From positions 100,001 through 149,655 of the forward strand of contig JAHBYP010000012.1 of the NCBI GenBank assembly GCA_019635875.1: 49,655 nucleotides of DNA, read 5' to 3'. Of the stretch, positions 1 to 10,378 are shown in pieces (positions within the stretch are counted from its first letter, which is position 1; each line of letters starts with the position of its first letter). This stretch comes from Alphaproteobacteria bacterium (GTDB taxonomy: Bacteria; Pseudomonadota; Alphaproteobacteria; Reyranellales; Reyranellaceae). The notes under the pieces were generated by a model. That model was given only the letters and a program-made list of their open reading frames with translations. It had not been told where the DNA came from and did not search any database. Both the position numbers and the translations under genes were made by a program.

Positions 1-2
1 CC

Positions 3-455
3 ATCCAGCTGGCCTATCTCGTCGACAGCGTCGAGATGCCCAGCCTCTCGGCTTCGGCACCCAGGGCGAAGCCGGCGAAGGCGCGATCGGTGGTGAAGAC
101 GCACCGGAGCGTCAAGCGGCATGCGGCGGCCAAGCCGCCCAAGGCCGCCAAGCCGCGCTCAGGGGGCAAATACCGCTCGGCCGTCAAGCAGCGCCCGGCG
201 GTGAAGTCGCACGCCGCGGTGAAGCAACACCCGACAGTAAAGATGCGCTCGGGCGTCAAGCACCGCTCGGGGGTGAAGCATCGCTCCCGGCTGAAGCACC
301 GCTCCGCGGTCAGAGAGTCCCCGATGGTGCAGGCACGTCCGGTGGCGAAGCAGCGTTCCGTGGTCAAGAAGCATTCGGCGGTCAAGCAGCGCAAAATCGT
401 GGTGACGCGCGCCGCCGCCAAATCGCGCGGCGGTACGAGCGCGCGCAAACGCTGA
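3..455 (+). CDS. 3' end of a protein with a long Lys/Arg-rich tail (partial)
   Basis: This reading frame is open from the left edge of the window, so the start and most of the protein lie outside. The visible part begins IQLAYLVDSVEMPSLSA and then turns into about 125 residues made almost only of Lys, Arg, Ala, Val, Ser and His. The tail contains a degenerate heptad-like unit (forms such as SGVKHRS, SRLKHRS, SAVKQRP). Such tails are typical of nucleic-acid-binding, histone-H1-like or cell-wall-associated extensions. The catalytic or main domain cannot be identified from what is visible, so no function is assigned. An ATG at 36 exists, but the same frame is open upstream with ordinary-looking residues, so it is probably internal. 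Confidence 0.6.
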   Translation: MQLAYLVDSVEMPSLSASAPRAKPAKARSVVKTHRSVKRHAAAKPPKAAKPRSGGKYRSAVKQRPAVKSHAAVKQHPTVKMRSGVKHRSGVKHRSRLKHRSAVRESPMVQARPVAKQRSVVKKHSAVKQRKIVVTRAAAKSRGGTSARKR

Positions 456-513
456 CGCGCCGGCTTGCTGCGCGCCGGCGGCTCGCGCAGAGTCCCCGGC
501 GGAGGAATCCGTC

Positions 514-1809
514 ATGCTCAGCGCCGCCGACAACGAACTCCTGACGCGCACCGGGCCGGCGACGCCGATGGGCGCATTCTTTCGCCGCTTCTGGCAGCCC
601 GTGGCGCTGTCGGAGCAGGTGGCGGAACGCGACGCGGTGCCGATCCGCGTCACCGTGATGGGCGAAACCTGGCTGTGCTTCCGCGACACCAACGGCCGTG
701 TCGGCCTGGTCTCGCCACGCTGCCCGCATCGTGGCGCCGACCTGGTCTGGGGCCGCAACGAGGATTGCGGCCTGCGCTGCGCCTATCACGGCTGGAAGTT
801 CGACGTGGACGGCAAGGCAATCGACCTGCCCAATGTCGAGCCCGGCTCGGCGCTCTATCGCCATGTCAGGCTCAAGGCACATCCGACGCGCGAGTTCGGC
901 GACATCGTCTGGGCATGGCTCGGACCCGGCGATCCACCGGGCGACGTCCCGGCGCTGGAGTTCGGCCTGGTGCCCGCGACGCACCGCTACGTCACCAAGA
1001 AGCTGCAGCAGTGCAACTGGGCGCAGACCATGGAAGGCGCGCTCGACACGGCGCACTTCTCCTTCCTGCACATGCCCGCGCCCTCGGTGGCGTCGAATGC
1101 GAACCCCGACGCGCCGGCCGACGAGCGGCGCCTGCGCTGGATCCGCGACGATCCCCGGCCGAAGTTCCAGATCGCCGCGCACGATTGCGGCTTCGTCATC
1201 GGCGCCTCGCGCGCCGCGGACGGCGGCGAGCTCTACTGGCGCACCTCGCAGTTCATGCTGCCGGCGCACGCCACGACGCCCTCGACCCTGCCGGGCGAGA
1301 CCTATTTCGGCTACACCTTCGTGCCGGTCACCGACGAGGATTGCTGGATCTACACCTATGCCTGGAATCCGGCGCGGCCCCTGACCAATGCCGAGCGCGA
1401 GAAATTCGCCACCGGTCACGGCGTGATCGCCGAGGTCGACAGGGACTACGTGCCGCTGCGCAACAAGGCCAACGGCTACCTGCGCGACCTCGAGGACATG
1501 AAGCACCGCAGCTTCACCGGCGTGAAGGGCGTGGCCGAGCAGGATGCCATGGTGCAGGAGAGCCAGGGCGCGATCGTCGATCGCAGCCAGGAGATCCTCA
1601 CGCCCACCGACATGGCGGTGGTGCGTTTTCGCTCGGCGCTGCTGGAAGGCGCCCGCGCGCTGCGCGACCGTGGCGAGTCGCCGGCGAGCGCCGCCAGGCC
1701 GGCCGCCTACACGCTGCGCTCAGGCAGTTGGATCGCGCCGGCGAGCACGCCGTTCAGCGAGGTGATGATGCAGCGCTTCGGCGATCCTGTGGGCCGCGCG
1801 GTCAACTAG
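514..1809 (+). CDS. Rieske non-haem iron oxygenase, alpha-subunit type
   Basis: A 431-aa protein of the aromatic-ring-hydroxylating (phenoxybenzoate/vanillate demethylase-like) oxygenase group, which inserts oxygen into or demethylates aromatic substrates using electrons from a reductase. The [2Fe-2S] Rieske centre is visible as CPHRG (about residue 70) and CAYHGW (about 89). The mononuclear iron site lies in NWAQTMEGALDTAHFSFLH (about 168-186), with the expected Asp and two His. The ATG at 514 follows a GGAGG Shine-Dalgarno. No ferredoxin or reductase gene is adjacent, so the electron donor is encoded elsewhere. The substrate cannot be told from sequence. The gene stands alone, and a palindromic repeat follows the stop codon. 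Confidence 0.88.
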   Translation: MLSAADNELLTRTGPATPMGAFFRRFWQPVALSEQVAERDAVPIRVTVMGETWLCFRDTNGRVGLVSPRCPHRGADLVWGRNEDCGLRCAYHGWKFDVDGKAIDLPNVEPGSALYRHVRLKAHPTREFGDIVWAWLGPGDPPGDVPALEFGLVPATHRYVTKKLQQCNWAQTMEGALDTAHFSFLHMPAPSVASNANPDAPADERRLRWIRDDPRPKFQIAAHDCGFVIGASRAADGGELYWRTSQFMLPAHATTPSTLPGETYFGYTFVPVTDEDCWIYTYAWNPARPLTNAEREKFATGHGVIAEVDRDYVPLRNKANGYLRDLEDMKHRSFTGVKGVAEQDAMVQESQGAIVDRSQEILTPTDMAVVRFRSALLEGARALRDRGESPASAARPAAYTLRSGSWIAPASTPFSEVMMQRFGDPVGRAVN

Positions 1810-1837
1810 AGCGATCTCCGGCTGGGTTGAGTTGCCG

Positions 1838-1944
1838 CTGTCATCCCGAGCGCAGCGAGGGATCTCTTTGGGAGCGCCGACATCCCGCCGGCCTCTTCCT
1901 GAGCCGGCGGGACGCCGGCGCTCCCAGAAAGCTCGGGATGACAG
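1838..1944. repeat. Palindromic repeat, family A copy 1
   Basis: The left arm contains TCATCCCGAGCGCAGCGAGG and the right arm ends GCTCGGGATGACAG, its reverse complement. Between them is a second inverted repeat built on GGGAGCGCCG and CCGGCGCTCCC. The element fills the gap between the convergent Rieske oxygenase and tam genes and could act as a bidirectional terminator. Related arms recur at 2763, 16810, 20902, 24468 and 43712. Confidence 0.85.
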
Positions 1945-1971
1945 GGTCAAACTGATCTTGCACGCGTCGCT

Positions 1972-2754
1972 CTAAGCGCCGGCCTGCGCCAGGATGAAGA
2001 GGCGGCGGAAGCGGAACAGCGTGCTGCCGTCGGCTTCCCTCGGATAGGCGGCGGCGACGCGCGCGCGATAGGCGGCCTCGAACGCGCCGCGCATCGGCTC
2101 CTCGAGCCGCGTCAGGAATTGCGGCAGCCACGAGCCCTTGGTGAATTCCGCCACCGGGTTCTCGCCCTTCAGCACCTGCAGGTACTCGATCTCCCAGATC
2201 GCAACGGACGCCGCCAGCGGCGACAGCAGTCGCCAGTATTCATCGGCTGGCGCCACCGGCCTGCGGCGCAGCACCGGCAGCAGCGTCGTGCGCCATGGTC
2301 CGTCCTCGATGGTATCGATCACGGTCGAATGCGAGGGTGCATCGAAATTGCGCGGCATCTGGATGGCGAGCCAGCCGCCCGGCGCGAGTTGCCTGAGCAG
2401 CGACGGAAACAAGGTCGCGTGATCGTCGAGCCAGTGCAGCGTGGCATTGCTGAACAGCACGTCGGCCGGCGCGTCGGCCTGCCAGTGGTTGAGATCGGCC
2501 TCGACGAAGCGTGCCGCCGGATGATCCATGCGCGCACGCGCCAGCATTTCGGGCGAGCCGTCGACACCCGCGAGCTGAGCGTCGGGCCAGCGCGCGGCGA
2601 GCAACGGCATCATGTTGCCGGCGCCGCATCCGACGTCGATGACGATCTTCGGCGCCACCGCCGGCACGCGCGCCAGCAGGTCGATCGCCGGCTGCAGACG
2701 CTCGCCGGCGAACTTCAGGTATTGAGCGGGATCCCATGCCATGGCGCGCAGCAT
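1972..2754 (-). CDS. tam: Trans-aconitate 2-methyltransferase
   Basis: A 260-aa SAM-dependent class I methyltransferase resembling E. coli Tam over its whole length. It opens with MAWDPAQYLKFAGER, has the SAM-binding glycine motif VIDVGCGAGN (about residues 38-47) and the acidic motif II region GVDGSPEM, and ends with the family's FRFRRLFILAQ segment. Tam methylates trans-aconitate, a spontaneous isomer of cis-aconitate that inhibits aconitase, in the cytoplasm. The first ATG is at 2754, but the family usually starts near the second Met (2742), and neither has a convincing Shine-Dalgarno. A family-A repeat begins only a few bases upstream. It is convergent with the oxygenase gene. Confidence 0.85.
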   Translation of the reverse strand: MLRAMAWDPAQYLKFAGERLQPAIDLLARVPAVAPKIVIDVGCGAGNMMPLLAARWPDAQLAGVDGSPEMLARARMDHPAARFVEADLNHWQADAPADVLFSNATLHWLDDHATLFPSLLRQLAPGGWLAIQMPRNFDAPSHSTVIDTIEDGPWRTTLLPVLRRRPVAPADEYWRLLSPLAASVAIWEIEYLQVLKGENPVAEFTKGSWLPQFLTRLEEPMRGAFEAAYRARVAAAYPREADGSTLFRFRRLFILAQAGA

Positions 2755-2762
2755 GGCCCAGC

Positions 2763-2888
2763 GTCGTCCCGAGCGCCAGCGAAGGACCCCACGGTCGTGA
2801 TCACAAGCGAAATCGGCGCCGGGAGTGCACCGGCGCCGCCTTCATGTGATCGCTCAACCGCGGGGTCCTTCGCTTCGCTCAGGACGAC
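2763..2888. repeat. Palindromic repeat, family A variant, copy 2
   Basis: The left arm reads GTCGTCCCGAGCGCCAGCGA then AGGACCCC; the right arm reads GGGGTCCTTCGCTTCGCTCA then GGACGAC. Inner arms CGGTCGTGATCAC and GTGATCGCTCAACCG add a second level of symmetry, and GGCGCC pairs near the centre. It fills the gap between clpB and tam, just after the clpB stop codon, so it may shape the 3' end of clpB mRNA. Confidence 0.8.
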
Positions 2889-2896
2889 ATCGGCGT

Positions 2897-5515
<2,619 letters not shown>

Positions 5516-5593
5516 GACTCTGACCCCTTCCTTTGTGCCCCCGACTGGCGGCGGGCGAACGGGCGGACCCTCTGATGAGGCATCCGGTCCCAG

Positions 5594-5621
5594 ATATGGG
5601 GCGGCCTCCGCCGACGGCAAG
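5594..5621 (-). promoter_or_regulatory. Heat-shock (sigma-32 type) promoter of clpB
   Basis: On the minus strand, CTTGCC (5616-5621) is followed after 14 bases by CCCCATAT (5594-5601). This fits the sigma-32 consensus CTTGAA with a CCCCATnT -10 box; the -10 match is exact. The predicted transcript start lies about 70 bases upstream of the clpB start codon, as expected for a chaperone gene. Confidence 0.65.
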
Positions 5622-5794
5622 ACCCCTCGCGGCTTCAGGATTTAGCGCTTCCGCCGCGCCCTGCATTGATCCTGCGCAACCAAATCCGCTCGCCGCTGGA
5701 TGACGAATGATGGGGATTCTGCCGCGAGCCGACTTGCGTCCGGCGCGCGTCGGTCTACGATCAGCGACGAGGCTCGCGCATAGGGAGAGACCGC

Positions 5795-6259
5795 ATGGCG
5801 AAGGCGAAGGGCGCGAAGAAGAAGGCGGCCGCTAAAGCGAAACCCAAGAGCAAGGCCAAGGCCAAGACCAAGGCGAAGAAGCCGGCACCGGCGAGAAAGT
5901 CGGTGGCGGCCAAGCCGGTCGCCGACAGTGGCCTGGCCAGGCGCGTGGCCGCGCTCGAGGCGGCGATCGCGTCGCTGAGGAAGGGATCAGGCGGCAAGAG
6001 CGATTCCAACGCCATCGGCAAGGCGATCGACGCGGCCGCCACCGAGATCCGTCAGCACGCCGAGGATGCCGATCACGTGGCGATGGCCGAGGTGCGCAAG
6101 CACGTCGACAAGGCGGTCGCCGAGCTGGCCGCCGCCGATGAGCGGCTGCACAGCGAGATCGGCGCGGTCGATGCCAAGGGCGATCTCAAGCTTGACGACA
6201 TCAACGCCCTGCGTCGACGCATGGACGAGCTCGAGGAACGCTTCGCCGCCAAGAAGTAG
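5795..6259 (+). CDS. Lys/Ala-rich protein with coiled-coil C-terminus
   Basis: A 154-aa protein. Residues 1-45 are a histone-H1-like Lys/Ala/Pro tail (units such as KAKPKSKAKAKTKAKK). The remainder, from about ALARRVAALEAAIASL onward, has heptad spacing of hydrophobics and ends LRRRMDELEERFAAKK, so it is probably a coiled coil. This suggests a DNA- or RNA-binding tail on an oligomerising rod, for example a nucleoid-associated protein. No named family was recognised. The start ATG follows GGGAGAG at a good distance. It is divergent from clpB and convergent with the DUF4167 gene, separated from the latter by a terminator hairpin. Confidence 0.75.
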   Translation: MAKAKGAKKKAAAKAKPKSKAKAKTKAKKPAPARKSVAAKPVADSGLARRVAALEAAIASLRKGSGGKSDSNAIGKAIDAAATEIRQHAEDADHVAMAEVRKHVDKAVAELAAADERLHSEIGAVDAKGDLKLDDINALRRRMDELEERFAAKK

Positions 6260-6267
6260 CGCGTCGC

Positions 6268-6302
6268 GCAAAAGAGGACGGCGCCGGTGGCTGCCGGCGC
6301 CG
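6268..6302 (-). terminator. Terminator hairpin between convergent genes
   Basis: A 9-bp perfect stem (CGGCGCCGG at 6279-6287 with CCGGCGCCG at 6294-6302) has a 6-base loop. Read on the minus strand it is followed by TCCTCTTTTGC, a modest U-rich run, so it best serves the DUF4167 gene, but it can also block the opposing gene. Confidence 0.6.
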
Positions 6303-6346
6303 TGTCGTCTGTGCGCCGCGCACGGCGGCCTGGGCTGTTCCTGGGG

Positions 6347-7294
6347 CTACTCCTTGCCGCCCGAAGGCTCTCCCGCAGGCTCTGGCGCGGGTCCGCCTTC
6401 GCCACCATCGCGCTCACGCCGCTGGGCGCCGCGGAAGCGGCGGAAATGCGGATGGCGCGGCCTGAACTGGCGGTCGCCGCGGCCGCCCTGGCCTTCGCCG
6501 GCCTCCGCCCCACCCTCGGCCGGCACCGGCGCGGTTGCCGGCGCGCCGTCGGGGCCGACAACGCTGTTGCCATTGAACGGCGCACCGTCGACCTGCGGCT
6601 GCTCGGCGAAGGCCGGGTCATCCGACAGGTTGCGCACCCGCGGCGGGTACGGGATCGGCGTCGCGCCCTCGCCCGGGTTGTCGCCGTAGCCGCCGTCGCG
6701 CGGGCCATCGCCCTGCGCCGCCGCTGACCGGCGATCGTCCTGGCGACGATCATCGTGCCGACGATCGTCGTAGCGGCGGTCATCATGCCGGCGCTGCTCA
6801 TGGCGGCGATTGTCGTAGCCACCGCCGGGGCCGCGCTCCCCGCCATAGCCCTGCTGGCGCTCGTTGTAGCCGCCGCGATCGTCGTATCGGCGCTGCTGCT
6901 GCTCGCCACCCTCGGGGCGCTGGCCGCCTTCGCCGGCGCCTTCGCCACCCTGGCCTTCCATCGGGGCGCCCTCGCCCTGCGGCGCACCCTCCTCGCCGCC
7001 GCCTTCCTCGTCCCACATGCGGTCGAAGCTGGGACGCACGAAACCACCCTGGGCGGCGATCACCCGGAAATAGTGCTCGGCGTACTGGTAGTAGGACTCG
7101 GCCAGGATCCGGTCGCCCGAGGTCGTCGCCTCGCGGGCCAGCGCCATGTACTTCTCGTAGATCTGGTGGGCCGTGCCCCTGACCCGCACATCGGGTCCAT
7201 TGCTGTCATAGGACTGGTTACGGCTGGGAAACTTCTGTTTTCCGCCGCCGCCATTGTTGCGGCCACGCTGCCGCCGCTGATTGTTCGGTCTCAT
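6347..7294 (-). CDS. DUF4167 family protein, probable RNA-binding
   Basis: A 315-aa protein. The N-terminus MRPNNQRRQRGRNNGGGGKQ followed by a conserved block of about 60 residues (GTAHQIYEKYMALAREA, YYQYAEHYFRV) is the DUF4167 domain found almost only in Alphaproteobacteria. The remaining 200 residues are low-complexity Gly, Arg, Asp, Gln and Tyr, with many RRYDDR/RRHDDR units, resembling RGG-type disordered RNA-binding regions. The family commonly sits next to prmC and prfA, and here it follows prmC in the same direction after about 200 bases. The molecular role is not established. The 3' end is delimited by a terminator hairpin. Confidence 0.85.
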   Translation of the reverse strand: MRPNNQRRQRGRNNGGGGKQKFPSRNQSYDSNGPDVRVRGTAHQIYEKYMALAREATTSGDRILAESYYQYAEHYFRVIAAQGGFVRPSFDRMWDEEGGGEEGAPQGEGAPMEGQGGEGAGEGGQRPEGGEQQQRRYDDRGGYNERQQGYGGERGPGGGYDNRRHEQRRHDDRRYDDRRHDDRRQDDRRSAAAQGDGPRDGGYGDNPGEGATPIPYPPRVRNLSDDPAFAEQPQVDGAPFNGNSVVGPDGAPATAPVPAEGGAEAGEGQGGRGDRQFRPRHPHFRRFRGAQRRERDGGEGGPAPEPAGEPSGGKE

Positions 7295-7498
7295 TCAGCC
7301 TGCCGATGTTCGGCCGCGACGGGTATGGACCCCGGTGTTGAATGCCCCGCTCATGCGGGTACCGTCGCGGACTTGGTTCCGAGGGGAACGCTCGCGCCTT
7401 TCCGGGCGTCGACAGCGGTTCTCCTCTTCGGATGCCCTCAACCTATCCGGTCGGCCGGTCCTTGCCAAACGATTTGTTGGGCCGTTCGTGGGACCAAT

Positions 7499-8350
7499 TC
7501 AGGGCCGCCGGGCGAGGATGACCCGCTCGATCCCGCCCAGATCGGCCGCCACCCGCTCGATCCGGAACCCTGCGGCCCGCATCAGCCGGGCCACGTCCGG
7601 GGCCTGGCCCTGGCCGACCTCCAGGGCTGTCCAGCCGCCCTCGCGCACCAGGAAGGGCAGCTCGCCGGCCAGGGTCCGGTAGGCGTCCAGCCCGTCGCGG
7701 CCGCCGTCCAGCGCCAGCCATGGCTCGTGCTCGGAGACCTCCGGCGCCAGCCCCTCGATGTCGTCGCTCGGGACATAGGGCGGGTTGGAGACGACGATGT
7801 CGTACTGATCGGGCAGCCCGGCGCCCCAGTCGCCGGCGCGCATCGCGGCGCGGCCGGCCAGGCCCAGCGCCTGGGCATTCTCGCGCGCCACCGCCAGCGC
7901 CCGCTCGCTGCGGTCCACCCCCACGCCGCGCGCATTGGGCAGCGCGTGCAGCAGCGACAGCAGCAGGCAGCCCGAACCGACGCCGAGGTCGAGCAGGCTG
8001 AGCCGGGCCGAACGGTCCGGCACAACCGACAGCACCGCCTCGACCAGGGTCTCGCTGTCGGGCCGCGGCGTCAGCACGTCGGGCGTGACCTTGAACGACA
8101 GGCTCCAGAACTCGCGATACCCTAGAATTTGCGACATCGGCTCGTGAGTCAGCCGCCTTTTGGTCAGCCGCTCGACGCGGGCGATGACGCCGGCGTCATC
8201 GATCGCCGCCCCGGGGTCGGCAATCATGGCCTCGACCGGCAGGCCGGTGGCGTCGCCGACCAGCAGGCGCGCCTCGAGCCGGCCGTTCTCGATCCCGGCC
8301 GCCGCCAGCCGCGCCGCCACCGAGGCCAACATGTCGCCGACCGTGGGCAT
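7499..8350 (-). CDS. prmC: Peptide chain release factor N5-glutamine methyltransferase
   Basis: A 283-aa cytoplasmic enzyme that methylates the Gln of the GGQ loop in release factors RF1 and RF2. An N-terminal helical domain is followed by a SAM-binding Rossmann domain with LLDLGVGSGCLLLSLL and the diagnostic catalytic motif NPPYV. The start is taken at MPTVGDML (8350), which has a GGGGGAG Shine-Dalgarno. The upstream in-frame extension to 8524 overlaps the neighbouring gene and lacks family-like sequence. Its substrate RF1 (prfA) is encoded about 4 kb upstream on the same strand. The two genes are often adjacent in Alphaproteobacteria, so this spacing is unusual. Confidence 0.94.
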   Translation of the reverse strand: MPTVGDMLASVAARLAAAGIENGRLEARLLVGDATGLPVEAMIADPGAAIDDAGVIARVERLTKRRLTHEPMSQILGYREFWSLSFKVTPDVLTPRPDSETLVEAVLSVVPDRSARLSLLDLGVGSGCLLLSLLHALPNARGVGVDRSERALAVARENAQALGLAGRAAMRAGDWGAGLPDQYDIVVSNPPYVPSDDIEGLAPEVSEHEPWLALDGGRDGLDAYRTLAGELPFLVREGGWTALEVGQGQAPDVARLMRAAGFRIERVAADLGGIERVILARRP

Positions 8351-8405
8351 CCCGCTCAATTCTCCCCCCAGCACGGGGCCAATGTGCCGGGCCGGGAGTC
8401 GCCGC

Positions 8406-8903
8406 TCAACCCTCGTTTTGCGGCCGCAGGCGGTAGTGGAAATCGCAATGGCTGGCGCCGCCCATGATGGTCTGGCTGCGCTGGAACTCGATGCGCGCGT
8501 CATAGCCCTCGATGAAGGTGCCATCGCGGTTGCACGACAGCAGATGGCCGATCTCGCCCAGCCCCATCTCGCGATACATCTCGGCGTAGCGGCAGCGCAC
8601 GACGTTGAAGTCGAGATGCTCGGCGTCCTGGCGCAACGGCTCGATGCGCAGCGCGTCTTCCTTCGTCCACAGCGGCTGGATGGCGGCGAAGCTGGCGAGC
8701 GAGGTGCCGCCCTTCGCCTGGGCCGCGAACTGCCGGCCGGCCTCGATTGCGGCCTTGCGAATCGCGCGCTCGATCACGCCCTTGGCCGCTGCTTCGCCGA
8801 ACGCCGCCTTCATCTCCTCGTATATCGGCTTGATGATCTCGGCCTCGATGCGGCGGCGCTGCAGGATGCCCATCTGCAGGTCGGGGGCTGGGCTGGTCGA
8901 CAT
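8406..8903 (-). CDS. L-2-amino-thiazoline-4-carboxylic acid hydrolase-like protein
   Basis: A 165-aa protein resembling the ATC hydrolase family, whose founding member opens the thiazoline ring of L-2-amino-thiazoline-4-carboxylate on the route to cysteine in Pseudomonas. Recognisable parts are the helical N-terminal half (RRRIEAEIIKPIYEEMK), the block VVRCRYAEMYREMGLGEIGH, the Cys motif LLSCNRDGTF and the C-terminal GASHCDFHYR. Many members are annotated by domain only, and the substrate here is unknown. It lies just upstream of prmC on the same strand, 55 bases away, so the two could be cotranscribed. It is the first gene of the accessory block that separates prmC from prfA. Confidence 0.7.
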   Translation of the reverse strand: MSTSPAPDLQMGILQRRRIEAEIIKPIYEEMKAAFGEAAAKGVIERAIRKAAIEAGRQFAAQAKGGTSLASFAAIQPLWTKEDALRIEPLRQDAEHLDFNVVRCRYAEMYREMGLGEIGHLLSCNRDGTFIEGYDARIEFQRSQTIMGGASHCDFHYRLRPQNEG

Positions 8904-8991
8904 GGCGGCGGCTCCGTCGCGGGGTGATGCGGCAGGCTCGCGCAGCGCGCGGGGCCGCGCAAGGGCCGGTCACCATGGTATGCTATTGCCC

Positions 8992-9294
8992 ATGACAGCC
9001 ATCGCCATGCCCAGCCAGGAGAGACTGGCCGCGCTGTGCAAGCGCTGGAAGATCCGCGAGCTGTCGCTCTTCGGCTCGGCCGCACGCGGCGAGGCGCGGG
9101 CCGACAGCGACATCGACCTGCTCGTCGAGTTCGAGCCCGATCCCGGCTGGAGCCTGTTCGACCTCGGACGCCTGCATCACGAGGCCGAGGAACTGTTCGG
9201 GCGGAAGGTCGACCTGGTGGAAGAGCGCCTGATCAGGGGCGAGCGCAGACGGCGCTCTATCCTGCGCGACAAGACGAGACTCGATGCCGCCTGA
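8992..9294 (+). CDS. MNT-type nucleotidyltransferase, antitoxin of a HEPN/MNT pair
   Basis: A 100-aa minimal nucleotidyltransferase. The motif FGSAARGEARADSDIDLLVEF contains the GS...D-x-D signature of the polymerase-beta fold. In HEPN/MNT systems the MNT protein neutralises its HEPN RNase toxin, in studied cases by attaching AMP to a Tyr of the toxin. The stop overlaps the start of the HEPN gene by 11 bases, implying translational coupling. No clear Shine-Dalgarno precedes the start. A TATGCT box at 8979-8984 would place transcription at or next to the ATG, so the mRNA may be leaderless. An in-frame ATG at 8980 is the alternative start. The catalytic residues look intact, in contrast to the partner. 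Confidence 0.82.
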   Translation: MTAIAMPSQERLAALCKRWKIRELSLFGSAARGEARADSDIDLLVEFEPDPGWSLFDLGRLHHEAEELFGRKVDLVEERLIRGERRRRSILRDKTRLDAA

Positions 9295-9565
9295 AGAGCG
9301 CGATCCGGCGTACTTCGAGGATATGCTCGGCTTCGGGCGGGATGCCCTTCGATTGGCGCAAGACCGAGAACGCGCCGATCTCGACAGAGACTTCACGTTC
9401 CGACTTGCTGCGGAGCGCATTCTCGAGCTCGTGGGAGAAGCGGCGCGACGCGTGTCGCCGGCAGTAAGAGGCGCGCACCCGGATATCCCGTGGATCGACA
9501 CTGTCGGCATGCGCAACGTCCCCAAGCTCGAGCGCATCGTTGCGGCATTGCCGCCACCCGAGTGA
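9284..9565 (+). CDS. HEPN (DUF86) domain protein lacking the RNase motif
   Basis: A 93-aa protein of the DUF86 HEPN family, normally about 110-120 aa. The N-terminal helices and the typical block LAAERILELVGEAARRVS, then HPDIPWIDTVGMRNV, are intact. In active members the sequence continues after MRN with the RNase motif R-x4-6-H-x-Y and another helix. Here MRNV joins directly to PKLERIVAALPPPE, which looks like the family's usual C-terminal end. About 20 residues, including the catalytic His and the Tyr that the MNT partner modifies, therefore appear to be deleted in frame. The protein may fold partly and bind its partner but is unlikely to be an active RNase. It overlaps the MNT gene start-to-stop. 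Confidence 0.8.
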   Translation: MPPEERDPAYFEDMLGFGRDALRLAQDRERADLDRDFTFRLAAERILELVGEAARRVSPAVRGAHPDIPWIDTVGMRNVPKLERIVAALPPPE

Positions 9566-9570
9566 CGACC

Positions 9571-10263
9571 ATGCGTGACGTCCTTCGAGCACTGCTCGTC
9601 CTTGCCTCGACGCTGGGCGTCACGGCCACCGCGGCCGCGCAAGTTCCACCCTCCGCCGCGGAGATCGCCGCCTATACCGGCTTGCACGCGGCGGCGGCGC
9701 GCGGCGACACGGCGGAGATCGCACGGCTGCTCGCCGCGAAGGCCGATCCCAATGCGCGCGACGGCGCCGGGCGCACGCCGCTGCTTGTCGCGGCCTTCGC
9801 CGGCCACCAGGCGGCGGTCTCGGCCCTGGTCGCGGGCGGGGCCGATCCGAAGGCCAGGGAGCGCCAGCGCTACGATATCGTCACTATCGCCGCCGTGCGC
9901 GACGACGCGGCGATGGTGCGGCTGGCGATCCGGCTGGGCGCCGACCCGCGCGCCATCACCAGCCCCTATGACGGCACGGCGCTGATCGCCGCCGCCCATC
10001 TCGGCCACGACGAAGTGGTGCGCGCCCTGATCGAGGCCGGCGCGCCGCTCGACCACGTCAACAATCTCGGCTGGACGGCGCTGATCGAGGCGGTGGTGCT
10101 GGGCGACGGCGGGCCGCGCCATGTCGCCTGCGCGCGAGCGCTGGTCGAGGCCGGCACTCGCCTCGACATCGCGGACCGAGGTGGCAGGACCGCGCTTGGC
10201 CTGGCCCTTGAGCGTGGCTACGCTGAGATGGTCACGGTGTTGCGGGCTGCGGGAGCGCGATAG
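9571..10263 (+). CDS. Exported ankyrin-repeat protein
   Basis: A 230-aa protein. The first 24 residues (MRDVLRALLVLASTLGVTAT then AAAQ) form a signal peptide with a likely cleavage after AAAQ, so the protein should be periplasmic. The rest is made of about five ankyrin repeats, seen as GLHAAAARGD, GRTPLLVAAFAGHQAAVSAL, GTALIAAAHLGHDEVVRAL, GWTALIEAVVLGDGG and GRTALGLALERGYAEMVTVL. Ankyrin repeats mediate protein binding; the target is unknown. The start at 9571 is chosen because it yields the signal peptide; an upstream ATG at 9490 would overlap the HEPN gene. It is 5 bases downstream of the HEPN stop, so it may be transcribed with the toxin-antitoxin genes. Confidence 0.85.
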   Translation: MRDVLRALLVLASTLGVTATAAAQVPPSAAEIAAYTGLHAAAARGDTAEIARLLAAKADPNARDGAGRTPLLVAAFAGHQAAVSALVAGGADPKARERQRYDIVTIAAVRDDAAMVRLAIRLGADPRAITSPYDGTALIAAAHLGHDEVVRALIEAGAPLDHVNNLGWTALIEAVVLGDGGPRHVACARALVEAGTRLDIADRGGRTALGLALERGYAEMVTVLRAAGAR

Positions 10264-10378
10264 AATGTCTGGCAGGACCAGCGGGCCCGAAAGCGGCCTT
10301 CGTCTCGTCGCAGTTCGGGCCGCCAATCTCCTGCTATGTCCACTGTGACTATCGCGAGCGCGCCCGTACCTCGACTGT

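Noticed and set aside
5516..5620. An N-terminal extension of ClpB from the ATG at 5620
   Set aside because: The added 35 residues do not resemble ClpB, and the heat-shock promoter lies across that start.
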